DNA of 64,000 nt from Bacteroidota bacterium (GCA_016711805.1 JADJSH010000041.1:1-64000); one strand, 5' to 3'. Shown: positions 46,401 through 55,913, counted from the first letter of the stretch. A program made the numbers and translations. Notes: generated from the letters alone by a model not told the origin.

Positions 46401-46757
46401 GATAATTGATTTAATAGCTAGCTAAATTAGCAAAACGATTTAGATAAGATTTCGGATTCCTCTAAAGAATAGTAACATTCGTCTAATAGAAATGGATTTC
46501 GTCGATTTTGACTATAATTACCTGATTTTTAACAATTTGTTAATGAAAAAGAAATATTGCCGAGGGGTTTATTAACTATCTTTACAATATAAAAGTGAAC
46601 AACCTAAAGGAGTTTTAAAGTTTAGTTCTTAATGACTTAAAATAATCCAAAACCGCTTTAAATAATTTTTAAAAAGCGAACACCCTAAAGGAGTTTTTTA
46701 TTTAATGATAAAAAACTAATCCGAAACCGCTTTAAATAAATTGAAAGATTTTTTTAA
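46401..46757. other. Intergenic leader with tandem structured RNA
   Basis: The first 190 bases (46401-46590) are AT-rich without clear features apart from divergent promoter-like ATs. The rest holds the tandem RNA element described separately. Confidence 0.5.
46592..46733 (+). ncRNA. Tandem structured RNA motif in a 5' leader, unknown family
   Basis: Two units (46592-46659 and 46673-46733) share CCTAAAGGAG near the start and AATCC[AG]AAACCGCTTT at the end. Outer helices AAAGTG/CGCTTT and AAAGCG/CGCTTT keep pairing by U-G versus C-G. The inner helices differ in sequence (GTTTTAAAGT/ACTTAAAAT and GTTTTTTAT/ATAAAAAAC) but both pair and both continue into GGA/TCC. Compensating differences support selection on structure. 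The leader precedes a T9SS surface-protein gene by 25 bases. I recognise no known riboswitch class. Confidence 0.6.
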
Positions 46758-48607
46758 ATGGGTAAGTTACATAACATATATAAATACAAGCATGGAGCTA
46801 AAGTTTTGGCTTTGTTATTTATGTTATGTTTTGGTAAAAGTTGGGGGCAAAATATTTTTATTCAGGTTTTGCTGGAGGAACGCAGTCCTGCAGGTTGGTC
46901 TTTTACTGCTATAGGTGGAACTTATACTTCTGCTGGTAATTTTGGAAACTCATCCCCTTCGTTACAATTTGATAATACTAATGATAGAGTAGTTACTGAA
47001 TCGTTTGTATGCGGTGATCAGCTTTCATTTTGGGTTAAAGGACAAGGAACAAATGCAACCTCTGCATTATTAGTTGAAGGGTTTAATGGAACTATTTGGA
47101 CAACCATTGTTAATTTAACACCATTACCTACAACTGGAACAGTGTATTCTTATGCAATATCTACAACTATTATTCAAATTAGATTTACTTACACAAAAAG
47201 CGTTGGAAATTTAGCTTTAGATGATGTTACTGTTCGTCAAGGTAATTGTGCTACAAATACTATAACAACAGATTTAGTAAATAACCCTCCATTTGCTTTA
47301 ACCGATTGTACAGTCACTGCATCGGGTACTGTTACCTTTTCTTCTACAGGGACATTTAATGTAGGAAATAATTATACGGCTCAACTTTCTGATGCAAGTG
47401 GTAGTTTCGCATCTTCAGTTGCAATAGGAAGTATTTCTTCAACAGCAAACACTGGCGTTGTTTCGTTTACAATACCAGCAGGAACACCATCTGGCACCGG
47501 ATATATGATAAGAGTTGTAAGTGATAATCCAGTCATTACTGGCTCAAATTCATCAGTATTTACAATTACAACAACTTGTACTCCCACAATTACACCAGGC
47601 GGAACAATTACGGCGTGTGCTTTTTCAGGAGCAATGTCAATTTTTGATAAATGTAATAACGGACAAGGTTGTACAACTGGCTGTGATTTATCAACCTATT
47701 CAAATTTAGGTTATACAGTGTTGTGATGGCCCTTCTGCAAAATAACAGTAATTGTTTTGGGGCCTAATCCAGGAGGTCAGCAATTACAAGGCATAGTATT
47801 TAATATTCCTAGTGGATGTACGATGAGTGTTACGGTAGAATTTAAAACGAGAGGTGGTGCCTGTTCAAATTCAGGAATGGATAATGGAGATTATTTAAAA
47901 ATCAATGGAACAACCTATACGGGAACTGGAAATGCAGATATTACACAATCTATTTCGCAGACAGGAGGATCAATTTTACCCAAGAAATTTCGAACCAGAA
48001 TGGGATTGAAATTTTAACTTCTACAACTCAAGTTGTCAGTGGTAGTTGTTTGCAATGTTCTTTACTAGACGTTACTCTACTGAATTTTAATTGTATTTCC
48101 GAATCTGATGGATACAAATTAGTATGGGCAACAGCTAATGAACATCAAAGCAAAAATTTTGAAATCGAATATTCTGTAGATGGAGTCGAATTTCATAAAA
48201 TAGCTGAAATGCCAGCTAAAGGCGAATCTAATTCTTATTTATATTATGAAAACTATATTCAAAATGTATTTTCATCACCATTATTGTATTTCAGATTAAA
48301 AATGAATGATTTAAATGGTGGATATACATATTCGCCCATTGAATATTATCAAATGATTTTTTAGGATTCGATTGAAGTATCCAATCCTACTGTAAATTTA
48401 ATGTTATTGTGTATGTGGGAACAAAATTAAATTATTTAAATTCTACAATTTCTATTTATGATGTAAATGGTAAATTATTAGTTGATGAAACGATTAAAGA
48501 TTCTCAAACTAAAATTAATACTCAAGATTTTTCTGAAGGAATTTATTTTTTTAAAAGTATCATCTCCCTACAAAACCCAAAATTTTAAACTAATTATTCA
48601 AAAATAA
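46758..48607 (+). pseudogene. T9SS-exported surface protein, frameshifted
   Basis: A long signal region (MGKLHNIYKYKHGAKVLALL, cleaved after SWGQ) precedes a choice-of-anchor-like beta domain (PAGWSFTAIGGTYTSAGNFG, LALDDVTVRQG), Ig-like repeats rich in Thr/Ser (LTDCTVTASGTVTFSSTGTF), a further domain (47750-48000), then a cell-surface domain (YKLVWATANEHQSKNFEIEY) and a T9SS type A end (NSTISIYDVNGKLLVDETI, EGIYFFK, KLIIQK). Breaks lie near 46870, 47720, 47990, 48040, 48365-48420 and 48570. Joined length is about 615 residues. The protein probably sits on the cell surface. Confidence 0.7.
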
Positions 48608-48634
48608 TCATTCACAACTTACTTTAAAAGGATC

Positions 48635-51442
48635 ATGAAAAATTTTATTCTATTATTAATTATAGTTTTAGCGCATCAAGCTAAATCACAATGTTTTCAA
48701 ATTCAAAGCATTTTGGTTGATGCTTGCGCAGGTTCGCAAGAAGGACAAAACGAAATGGTAATATTTCAGGTTGGAGCTACCGCATTAAACACAGCTAACT
48801 TATCAGTTAATTGGCCAAATAATAGTTGGTTGGGTTTAACTAAAAATGCAAGTACAGCGGCAGATGTAGCTACTGTTAATGCTACGATTGTTGGATGCGG
48901 ATTTTTAAAAGAACCTACGGCTAACGTTTTACCTGCTAATGCTAAAGTATTATTGGTTACCAGTTCTGCATGGTCGCCATTAGCGCAAAGTTTCGCAAAT
49001 TTAACGGATACACTTTATATTATTTTTCAAACCGCTGGAAATACAGCTGGTCATTTTGCTAATTCGGGAACAGGTTTAAGAACTTTATCGATGACGTTTT
49101 CATCACCTGCAAGTTGCACAGATGCGGTTACTTATGATAGAGCTTTACTTATCAATCAGGCTGGTAATTTAGGAGCGCAAGATGGAGGCGCTGTTGAATT
49201 TTCTCCATCTGGTTTAGCTACTTATGTTAATTATGGGTGTCAAGCACCATTTATTCCTTTATCTGTTGATGCAGGGAATAATGCAAGTATATGTGTTGGT
49301 ACTAGTCAAAATTTTGCTGCCGTTGCTTCTGGCGCTTTTACTAATGTTAATTGGAGTTTAGGCGCTGGAGCTACTGGTTCTTTTGCTCCAACAAATTCTT
49401 TATCTACAACATATACTTCTGGAACGGGAGATAATGGTACAATTAAATTATATTGTACAATTTCAAAAGCTTGCGGCACTCAAACAACCACTGTAAAAGA
49501 TAGTGTATTATTAAATATAACTCCCTTACCAACGGTTACTGTTAGCCCTTCTGTAGTTAATTTATGTTCAGGACAAACAGCTACCGTGCAAGCTAATGCA
49601 AATACTGCTGTGACTTATACTTGGAGCACAAGTGCTAATACAAATACGGTTGCTTTAAATGCGGTTGGAGTTTATACTGTTAACGTTTCAAATTCATGCG
49701 GTAACTCATCAGCCACAGTAAGCGTTTCAATTTCATCAGCCCCAACTTTATCTATTGTATCGTCAGTAGTTACTATTTGTTCAAGTGGACAAACTGCTAC
49801 CTTATCTTTGGTTGGAAGCACGGGGACGTATTCTTGGAGCACTGGTGTTAGCATCTACAACTACGATTTCATCGCCTGGTGTTTATTCTGCAACAGTTTC
49901 AACTTCTGGTTGTGGTAATGCAGTTGCTAATATTTCTTTAGGAACAGCTCCACTACCAATTGTTTCTATATTAACTCCTTCCTCAAACTCATTGTGTGTT
50001 GGTGGAAGTGTTATATTAACAGCAAATTCAAATGAAGGAAATTACTTATGGAGTAATGGCGCTACAACAAATACAGTAAGTGTTAATTCGCCCTCTATAT
50101 CTGTAACAAGTACAAATGCTTGCGGTAGTTCACAGGCAACGCAAACGCTTAATATTGTTCCATTACCAACGCTCACTTTGAGTGCCAATGCTGTTTCATT
50201 ATGTGCGGGACAAACGGCTACTGTTCAAGCAAACACAAACACACCAGTAACATATACATGGAGTACTGGAGTTAATACAAATAGCGTTTCTTTAAATTCA
50301 GCAGGTGGTTTCTTGCTATCAAATGCTTGCGGTAATGCTTCTGAAAGTGTAACAGTTACAGTTGGCTTTCTACCATCTGCACCAACATTGCTCAGGACAA
50401 ACACACCTTTCAACCTGAAGTGGAGCCTATCTTTGGAGTAATGGGACCACCACTACGCGTTTCAATCGGTGACAGGACTTAACTAGTTGGGTGGCGGCTG
50501 TAACAATATGTTCAAGTTCACCACGTTGCATTGCCTTCCAACAATTTGCTCAGGGCAAACATCAACTATAAATGCAATTAGTAATGCAGATAATTATTTG
50601 TGGAGTACAGGAAGTTTTACTAATACTACTGTTGTAAATACTCCAGGAGTTGTTACGGTATGTATCAAACTCTTGCGGAGCAGCAACGGCTTCAACAACT
50701 GTTGTTTCAAATGTCTTGCCTATTTTAAATTTAACATCAAGCTCAACAACCATTTGCCCTAACGAAACAGCTACATTAACAGTTACAGGAGGAAGCGCAC
50801 CTTATACTTGGTCAAACACTTTAAACACAGGTTCTGTTGTTACAACTAGTGGCGGCGTAGTTACAGTATCTAATACCAATGCTTGTGGAACAACAACCGC
50901 ATCTATCATTGTTAACGTTGACAAATTTAAATGCAAGCATATCTGCTAATCCAATAAGTGGATACAAGTCCTTTAACTGTATCGTTTACTAATAATAGTA
51001 CAAATGCTACCACATATTTGTGGGACTTTGGAAATGGAAACGTAGCCAATACGCAAACTGTTACTGATCAAATTTTTAATAATAGTGGTGTTTACACAGC
51101 TTATTTAACGGTTACCAATGGTTTGTGTATGGACATAGATTCTTTAACTGTTACAGTTTCTGAAGAAGAACCAACTTTATACGTGCCAAATGCATTTACG
51201 CCAAATGGAGATAGTATTAATGATATTTTTTGGATTGGTGCAACTAATATAAAAGAGTTTCATATCATTATTTTTGATCGTTGGGGGTTAAAGTTATTTG
51301 AGTCTTCGGATTTGCTTGATAGCTGGACTGGAAAAGTAAATGGGAAAGAAGTACCTGATGGATGTTACTTTTACTTGTTAATGCCAAAGATATTGATGAT
51401 AAAGAAATAAAAAAACAAGGAACAATTACCTTATTTAAATAA
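48635..51442 (+). pseudogene. Large adhesin-like protein with PKD domain and gliding-type (CHU_C) C-terminus, frameshifted
   Basis: After a signal peptide (MKNFILLLIIVLAHQAKSQC) comes an N-terminal domain often seen in such adhesins (ILVDACAGSQEGQNEMVIFQ), then at least five Ig-like repeats with LCSGQTATVQANANT / TYTWSTSANTNTVALN patterns, a PKD domain (TTYLWDFGNGNVANTQTVTD) and the CHU_C/gliding-motility C-terminal domain (LYVPNAFTPNGDSINDIFWI, IIIFDRWGLKLFESSDLLDS, VPDGCYFYLL), a T9SS type B signal. The frame breaks near 49845, 50290, 50395-50520, 50655, 50925 and 51385. The joined product is about 930 residues. Its last 12 bases overlap the convergent GT9 gene. Confidence 0.8.
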
Positions 51443-52426
51443 GGGTAACTTAATTTCGTTACCGCATCTGAAATTGTTTTTAGGACACGTTTTATAGCCA
51501 TGCAATCCGCATGGTTTACAATCTAAATTATTGACTTCAATTATTGTAGAGTTATATGATAATGGATAAAATCCATAAGAAGGAACTGTAGAACAAAAGA
51601 ATGCAGTTGTAGGCGAATTACCAGCAGAAGCTAAATGTAAAGGACCACTGTCGTTTACATAATTCATTTTAGCGTGTTTCATTAATTCGCAGGATTCTAG
51701 TAAAGATAATTCGCCAGCCAAAATTATACTATTTGAATGTGTGCTTTTGGTTTTTATATCTTCGCATAATAATTTATCTGAAGGACCACCTAATAAATAA
51801 ATAATTATTTCTTTTGGAATCGAATTGCATAAGTCTATCCATTTGTCTTTTGGTAATTGTTTTGTAAACCAAACAGATGAAGGCGCCATGCAAACAAATG
51901 CATGCGAAACTAATGGTTCTATTTTTGAAAATTGTTTAAAGCTTGGATATAGTTTTGGTTTAACAATAGTTTTATCTGTAATCGATTCTATTAAATCATT
52001 ATAACGTTCTATTTCGTGTCTACCATCACCAATTTTATGTTTTGATTTATTATCAAATAAAAAAGAGAAAGGATTTTTATCGTAACCAGAAGTATAGCGT
52101 GCTTTTGAAAAAGCAGTTAAAAAACCGGAACTGCCATACCTATGGAGATTAATAACGGTGTCAAATTTTTGTTTTTGTATAGTTTTTAGTAATTGAAATA
52201 AACTCTTGTATTTACCTTCTTGTTTATTCCAAACTAAGGTTTGATTTAAGAAAGGATGTTCCTGGTATAATGATTCGTTTCCTTTCCTTACCAAAATAGA
52301 AATTTTTGCTTGCGGAAAAAATAGATGCATTTTCTCAACTACGGATGATGCCAAGATAGCGTCGCCAATAAATGCCGTTTGAATAATGAGTATGTTTTTG
52401 TGTGTTACCAAACTATACAGCAACAT
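51431..52426 (-). CDS. GT9 family glycosyltransferase (heptosyltransferase-like)
   Basis: The 331-residue protein has the ADP-heptose:LPS heptosyltransferase layout: KNILIIQTAFIGDAILASSV, FDTVINLHRYGSSGFLTAFS, VCMAPSSVWFTKQLPKDKWI, YLLGGPSDKLLCEDIKTKST, NYVNDSGPLHLASAGNSPTT (donor-binding DSGPLHLA). It should extend the LPS core at the inner membrane. Cys residues at the end (DCKPCGLHGYKTCPKNNFRC) are a feature of this subgroup. It overlaps the dapD start region by 14 bases. Confidence 0.9.
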   Translation of the reverse strand: MLLYSLVTHKNILIIQTAFIGDAILASSVVEKMHLFFPQAKISILVRKGNESLYQEHPFLNQTLVWNKQEGKYKSLFQLLKTIQKQKFDTVINLHRYGSSGFLTAFSKARYTSGYDKNPFSFLFDNKSKHKIGDGRHEIERYNDLIESITDKTIVKPKLYPSFKQFSKIEPLVSHAFVCMAPSSVWFTKQLPKDKWIDLCNSIPKEIIIYLLGGPSDKLLCEDIKTKSTHSNSIILAGELSLLESCELMKHAKMNYVNDSGPLHLASAGNSPTTAFFCSTVPSYGFYPLSYNSTIIEVNNLDCKPCGLHGYKTCPKNNFRCGNEIKLPLFK

Positions 52427-53222
52427 TATGCTCTCTTAAAGCATCGTTTAATGAGGTTTTTAAATCAGTACTTGCTTTTCTTTTTCCAATAATTAAAGCA
52501 CAGGGCACTTGATATTCTCCAGCAGGAAATTGTTTGGTATATGAACCAGGAATAACCACACTGCGCTCAGGAACATAACCTTTGGTTTCAATTGGGGTTG
52601 CACCAGTAACATCAATAATTTTAGTTGACATCGTTAAGCAAACATTGGCTCCTAAAACAGCTTCTTTGCCAACATGAACACCTTCAACTACTATACAGCG
52701 AGAGCCAATAAAACAATTGTCTTCAATAATAACTGGAGCAGCTTGTACAGGCTCTAAAACACCACCAATTCCAACGCCGCCACTTAAGTGAACATGCTTG
52801 CCTATTTGAGCACAACTACCAACGGTTGCCCATGTATCTACCATTGTTCCTTCATCAACGTAGGCTCCAATATTTACAAAACTTGGCATCATAATCACAC
52901 CTTTCGAAATATAACTTCCGTATCGAGCAATAGAACCAGGAACAGTTCTTACACCAGCTTCTGCGAAATTGGTTTTTAACTTCATTTTATCGTGGTATTC
53001 AAAGGGCTTTAGTTCCATAGTTTCCATTTGTTGAATAGGAAAATACAAAATAACGGCCTTTTTTATCCAATCGTTTACTTGCCAAGTTCCGTCAGCTTTT
53101 GGTTCTGCAACTCTTAATTTACCTTTGTCTAAATCTTCAATTATTTGACGGATAGCTTGTTGATTGGTAGGTTCTTTCAACAACTCACGGTTATTCCATA
53201 TAGATTCTATAATAGTTTGCAT
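52413..53222 (-). CDS. dapD: Tetrahydrodipicolinate N-succinyltransferase
   Basis: It succinylates tetrahydrodipicolinate in lysine and peptidoglycan synthesis. The 269 residues comprise an N-terminal helical domain (ESIWNNRELLKEPTNQQAIR), a hexapeptide left-handed helix (SYISKGVIMMPSFVNIGAYV, DEGTMVDTWATVGSCAQIGK, HVHLSGGVGIGGVLEPVQAA, VIIEDNCFIGSRCIVVEGVH) and a C-terminal domain (YVPERSVVIPGSYTKQFPAG). Length normal. It shares a transcript with the GT9 gene; the overlap suggests coupling. Confidence 0.96.
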   Translation of the reverse strand: MQTIIESIWNNRELLKEPTNQQAIRQIIEDLDKGKLRVAEPKADGTWQVNDWIKKAVILYFPIQQMETMELKPFEYHDKMKLKTNFAEAGVRTVPGSIARYGSYISKGVIMMPSFVNIGAYVDEGTMVDTWATVGSCAQIGKHVHLSGGVGIGGVLEPVQAAPVIIEDNCFIGSRCIVVEGVHVGKEAVLGANVCLTMSTKIIDVTGATPIETKGYVPERSVVIPGSYTKQFPAGEYQVPCALIIGKRKASTDLKTSLNDALREHNVAV

Positions 53223-53240
53223 AAATTTCGTTTAAAATTG

Positions 53241-53270
53241 TTTGCAATTTAACTAAAATAAGTATATTTG
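53241..53270 (+). promoter_or_regulatory. Promoter of the tRNA-Arg/tRNA-Met genes
   Basis: TTTG (53241-53244), then 18 bases, then TATATTTG (53263-53270): a near-perfect Bacteroidota -33/-7 pair, 22 bases before the tRNA-Arg. Confidence 0.75.
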
Positions 53271-53291
53271 CACTCCAAAATTTTTTGGATT

Positions 53292-53365
53292 GGTTGTGTA
53301 GCTCAACTGGATAGAGCATCTCACTACGGATGAGAAGGTTTGGGGTTCGAATCCCTACACGATCA
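53292..53365 (+). tRNA. tRNA-Arg (ACG)
   Basis: 74 nt; acceptor GGTTGTG/CACGATC with two G-T pairs, anticodon loop CTACGGA (ACG), T arm GGGGTTCGAATCCC. No encoded CCA. A hairpin terminator-like repeat follows at 53371-53397. Confidence 0.93.
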
Positions 53366-53370
53366 CAAGT

Positions 53371-53397
53371 AAAACCCTTTGAAATCAGAGGGTTTTA
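53371..53397 (+). terminator. Terminator-like hairpin after tRNA-Arg
   Basis: AAAACCCT pairs with AGGGTTTT around GAAATCAG-type loop bases, followed by ATTTTT. Confidence 0.6.
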
Positions 53398-53409
53398 TTT
53401 TTAAAGAAT

Positions 53410-53483
53410 GGTGAGGTAGCTCAGTTGGTTAGAGCATCGGATTCATAACCCGAAGGTCAGGAGTTCAAATCTCCTTCTCACTA
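53410..53483 (+). tRNA. tRNA-Met (CAT), elongator type
   Basis: 74 nt; acceptor GGTGAGG/TCTCACT, anticodon loop TTCATAA (CAT), variable loop AAGGT-like, T arm AGGAGTTCAAATCTCCT. It is an elongator or Ile-type CAT tRNA; the first base pair (G-T) is not the C1-A72 mismatch of initiators. Its 3' two-thirds is duplicated at 53760-53824. Confidence 0.9.
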
Positions 53484-53485
53484 CA

Positions 53486-53515
53486 AAGCCCGTTCTTAAT
53501 TTAAGAACAGGCTTT
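53486..53515 (+). terminator. Terminator of tRNA-Met
   Basis: AAGCCCGTTCTTAA and TTAAGAACAGGCTT form a near-perfect stem followed by TT; note that the nuclease ATG 53525 lies just beyond. Confidence 0.75.
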
Positions 53516-53524
53516 TATGAACTT

Positions 53525-53767
53525 ATGTTTACTGTTTACGCATTATATTCAGAAAAATTCAATAAAATCTACGTTGGCTATACTTCCAATATAGAGCAGA
53601 GGTTATTGGCTCACAATGAGTTGGAAACTAAAGGATATACTTTAAGATATAGACCTTGGAAATTAGTGCATTCAGAAAATTTTAAAGACAAAGCAAGTGC
53701 TATGAAAAGAGAAAAAGAATTAAAATCTGCAAAGGGAAGAGAATTTATTTGGAATATTATTGGTTAG
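53525..53767 (+). CDS. GIY-YIG nuclease family protein (URI-type), 80 aa
   Basis: The GIY-YIG core is VYALYSEKFNKIYVGYTSNI (VYALYS / IYVGYT), the Arg helix EQRLLAHNELETKGY, then RYRPWKLVHSENFKDKASAM with the Glu-containing KREKELKSAKGREFIWNIIG. Such single-domain proteins are common and mobile in Bacteroidota. Here the gene lies directly behind tRNA-Met, and its stop TAG (53765-53767) is inside GGTTAGAGC, the D-arm of a partial tRNA-Met copy. So the gene and the tRNA remnant appear to have moved together. A nicking or homing role at tRNA genes is plausible but not shown. Confidence 0.85.
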   Translation: MFTVYALYSEKFNKIYVGYTSNIEQRLLAHNELETKGYTLRYRPWKLVHSENFKDKASAMKREKELKSAKGREFIWNIIG

Positions 53768-53824
53768 AGCATCGCATTCATATCCGCCAGCTGGCGGACA
53801 GGAGTTCAAATCTCCTTCTCACTA
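53760..53824 (+). pseudogene. Partial tRNA-Met copy with palindromic insert
   Basis: From TTGGTTAGAGCATCG the sequence follows tRNA-Met bases 16 onward through ATTCATA, then carries the 16-bp perfect palindrome TCCGCCAGCTGGCGGA (53783-53798) in place of the anticodon 3' arm and variable loop, then resumes with CAGGAGTTCAAATCTCCT through the discriminator and the first bases of the terminator. The 5' half is absent, being replaced by the nuclease gene. It cannot be a working tRNA. Confidence 0.85.
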
Positions 53825-53826
53825 CA

Positions 53827-53855
53827 AAGCCCTGAAGCGATTCAGGGCTTTTTTT
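53827..53855 (+). terminator. Terminator behind the tRNA remnant
   Basis: AAGCCCTGAA and TTCAGGGCTT form a 10-bp stem around GCGA with a following T run. Its first arm begins with the same AAAGCCC as the tRNA-Met terminator. Confidence 0.75.
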
Positions 53856-53860
53856 ATTTA

Positions 53861-53922
53861 TTGGAGTTTATACGCCACTGCGTGACTCTCTCACTACAAA
53901 GTTGTTCTATGATTAGAGCAAC
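53861..53922 (+). repeat. Second, shorter tRNA-Met 3'-end remnant with hairpin
   Basis: TTGGAGTTTATACGCCACTG runs into CGTGACTCTCTCACTACAAAG, which repeats the last 12 bases of the tRNA-Met end (CTCACTACAAAG). A hairpin GTTGTTCTA/TAGAGCAAC (53901-53922) follows. It is the third copy of the same tRNA-end plus terminator layout. Confidence 0.5.
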
Positions 53923-54456
53923 CTTTATGCAATAAATTTCGGATTACCCAATAGCTATTAACACTCCCTTCCTGTCACGTAAAGCTAGTTTTGTTATGAA
54001 ACCGGTATTGGTAGTTTATTATACTGGCCTGGTTTTCCTCTAAAAAGTTCACTCAATTTTATGACATTTTTTTTATCAAATAGGGGGCTAGCACCCTTTA
54101 GTAATTTTTATTTATTTTTTATGTTTATCGTCAAAAATATATAAGTTAAAATATTGGTTATTTATGACATTTTTAAAGCTTAAGTATCTAGATATCAGAG
54201 AAGATAGAGAATTTCAGAAACTGATTTTGAGAGTATCTTGCCTGCTATTATCCCCACTTTTTTTGTTTTATTTTTATAGACTTTTTATATAAAAATAAGC
54301 TTGTTTTTTTTATAAAGAAAATAGAAGCAAAAGATAAACTTATTGTTACAAAATTCTTGTCAAATTATTTTGAGATTTCTTACAAAATAATGCAAATTTA
54401 ATTTGTTTAAATCAATCCACTGCCTAAATTTACGAGGTTATTAAACAATTAAAAAA
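53923..54456. other. AT-rich intergenic stretch before gltA
   Basis: No gene is seen. It has a GC-containing hairpin (AGGGGGCTAGCACCCT, about 54080-54095) and a direct repeat TTTATGACATTTTT (about 54058 and 54162). The end carries the gltA promoter (TTTG 54402-54405, 19 bases, TAAATTTA 54425-54432). Confidence 0.5.
54402..54432 (+). promoter_or_regulatory. Probable gltA promoter
   Basis: TTTG and TAAATTTA are separated by 19 bases, close to the Bacteroidota TTTG/TAnnTTTG pair, 25 bases before ATG 54457. Confidence 0.5.
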
Positions 54457-55779
54457 ATGGATAGATTAAAAGATAAGTTTCGCGAAAAAGCAGTGCCATT
54501 AGCGGCCGAGATTAAAGATATTATCAAAAATCATGGTGATTTAAAATTAGGTGAAATTACTGTTGCTCAAGTATACCAAGGAATGAAAGGTATGGTTGGT
54601 ATGGTTACAGAAACGTCTAAATTAGATGCCGAAGAGGGAATCCGTTTTAGAGGATACTCAATTCCTGAATTACGTAAGCATTTACCAAAAGCTCCAGGTG
54701 GTACAGAGCCATTACCTGAAGGTATATTTTATTTAATGTTAGTAGGTGAATTACCAACTCAAGAAGATGTAAGTTACATCACTGGAGAATGGCAAAAACG
54801 TAGTAATGTACCCAAACATGTGTTTGATGTAATTGAAAAATTACCTGTAGATACTCACCCAATGACACAGTTTGTAGTTGGTATTATGGCTATGCAAACC
54901 GAAAGTGTTTTTGCGAAAGCGTATGCGAAAGGTGTTAACAAAAAAGATTATTGGGATTATGTGTATGAAGATTCGATGAATCTAATTGCACGTTTACCAC
55001 GTATTGCATCTTATATCTATCGTCGTAAATATAAAAATGGTGCTCATATTGAGCCAGATCATAAATTAGATTGGGCTGCAAATTTTGCTCACATGTTAGG
55101 TTACGAAGAATTTGATATGAAACGTTTAATGCGTTTATATTTAACTATTCACGTAGATCATGAAGGTGGTAACGTTTCTGCTCATGCTACACACTTAGTA
55201 GGTTCTGCATTATCTGACCCTTATTTAGCGTTTGCTGCTGGTATGAATGGTTTAGCTGGTCCATTACATGGTTTAGCAAATCAAGAGGTATTAAGTTGGA
55301 TTATGGAGTTGAAAGAAAATTTAGGTGGTGGTTTACCAACTAAAGAACAAATTGCAGAATACATTAAACAAACTTTAACTGAAGGTAAAGTTGTTCCAGG
55401 ATACGGACACGCGGTGTTGCGTAAAACGGATCCTCGTTTTACAGCACAACAAGATTTTTATAGAACATATATAAAGCATGATGATATTTGTGAAATCGTG
55501 CAAATGGTTTATGAAGTTGCACCTCCAATTTTAGAATCAACAGGAAAAATTAAAAACCCTTGGCCAAATGTGGACGCTCACTCAGGAGCTTTATTATCGC
55601 ATTATGGTATGCATGAATATGATTTTTACACAGTATTATTTGGTGTATCTCGTGCATTAGGTGTATTAGCAAGTTTAGTATGGGATAGAGCAACTGGTTC
55701 TGCTATTGAGCGTCCAAACTCTACAACTACAGAAAATATTAAAGCTATTATTAAAAAAGCTCAAGAAGCTAAAGCATAG
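54457..55779 (+). CDS. gltA: Citrate synthase, eukaryotic-like type
   Basis: It condenses acetyl-CoA and oxaloacetate, the entry to the citric acid cycle. The active-site parts are present: HVDHEGGNVSAHATHLVGSA (first His region), GLAGPLHGLANQEVLSWIME (His), VPGYGHAVLRKTDPRFTAQQ (His and Arg), and NVDAHSGALLSHYGMHEYDF (catalytic Asp). The extended N-terminus (LKDKFREKAVPLAAEIKDII), VYQGMKGMVGMVTETSKLDA, EEGIRFRGYSIPEL and 440-residue length resemble mitochondrial citrate synthases rather than the common 430-residue Gram-negative hexameric type. A single gene with its own promoter and terminator. Confidence 0.95.
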   Translation: MDRLKDKFREKAVPLAAEIKDIIKNHGDLKLGEITVAQVYQGMKGMVGMVTETSKLDAEEGIRFRGYSIPELRKHLPKAPGGTEPLPEGIFYLMLVGELPTQEDVSYITGEWQKRSNVPKHVFDVIEKLPVDTHPMTQFVVGIMAMQTESVFAKAYAKGVNKKDYWDYVYEDSMNLIARLPRIASYIYRRKYKNGAHIEPDHKLDWAANFAHMLGYEEFDMKRLMRLYLTIHVDHEGGNVSAHATHLVGSALSDPYLAFAAGMNGLAGPLHGLANQEVLSWIMELKENLGGGLPTKEQIAEYIKQTLTEGKVVPGYGHAVLRKTDPRFTAQQDFYRTYIKHDDICEIVQMVYEVAPPILESTGKIKNPWPNVDAHSGALLSHYGMHEYDFYTVLFGVSRALGVLASLVWDRATGSAIERPNSTTTENIKAIIKKAQEAKA

Positions 55780-55799
55780 TTTTTTTAAATTTAAAATAT

Positions 55800-55836
55800 A
55801 AAAGTCCATCTGTTTAAATAGGTGGACTTTTTATTT
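55800..55836 (+). terminator. Terminator of gltA
   Basis: AAAAGTCCATCTG and AGGTGGACTTTTT pair around TTTAAAT. Confidence 0.75.
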
Positions 55837-55913
55837 TATAATTTACCCTGCATTGGGTATAGATTTTAAATGCTATACAACTACATTTATGAAATATATC
55901 TAATCTAATATTT

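Noticed and set aside
46758..51442. Phase variation as the cause of frame breaks in T9SS genes
   Set aside because: The breaks lie at many different sites rather than in one hypermutable repeat, and the same density of breaks affects unrelated genes nearby.
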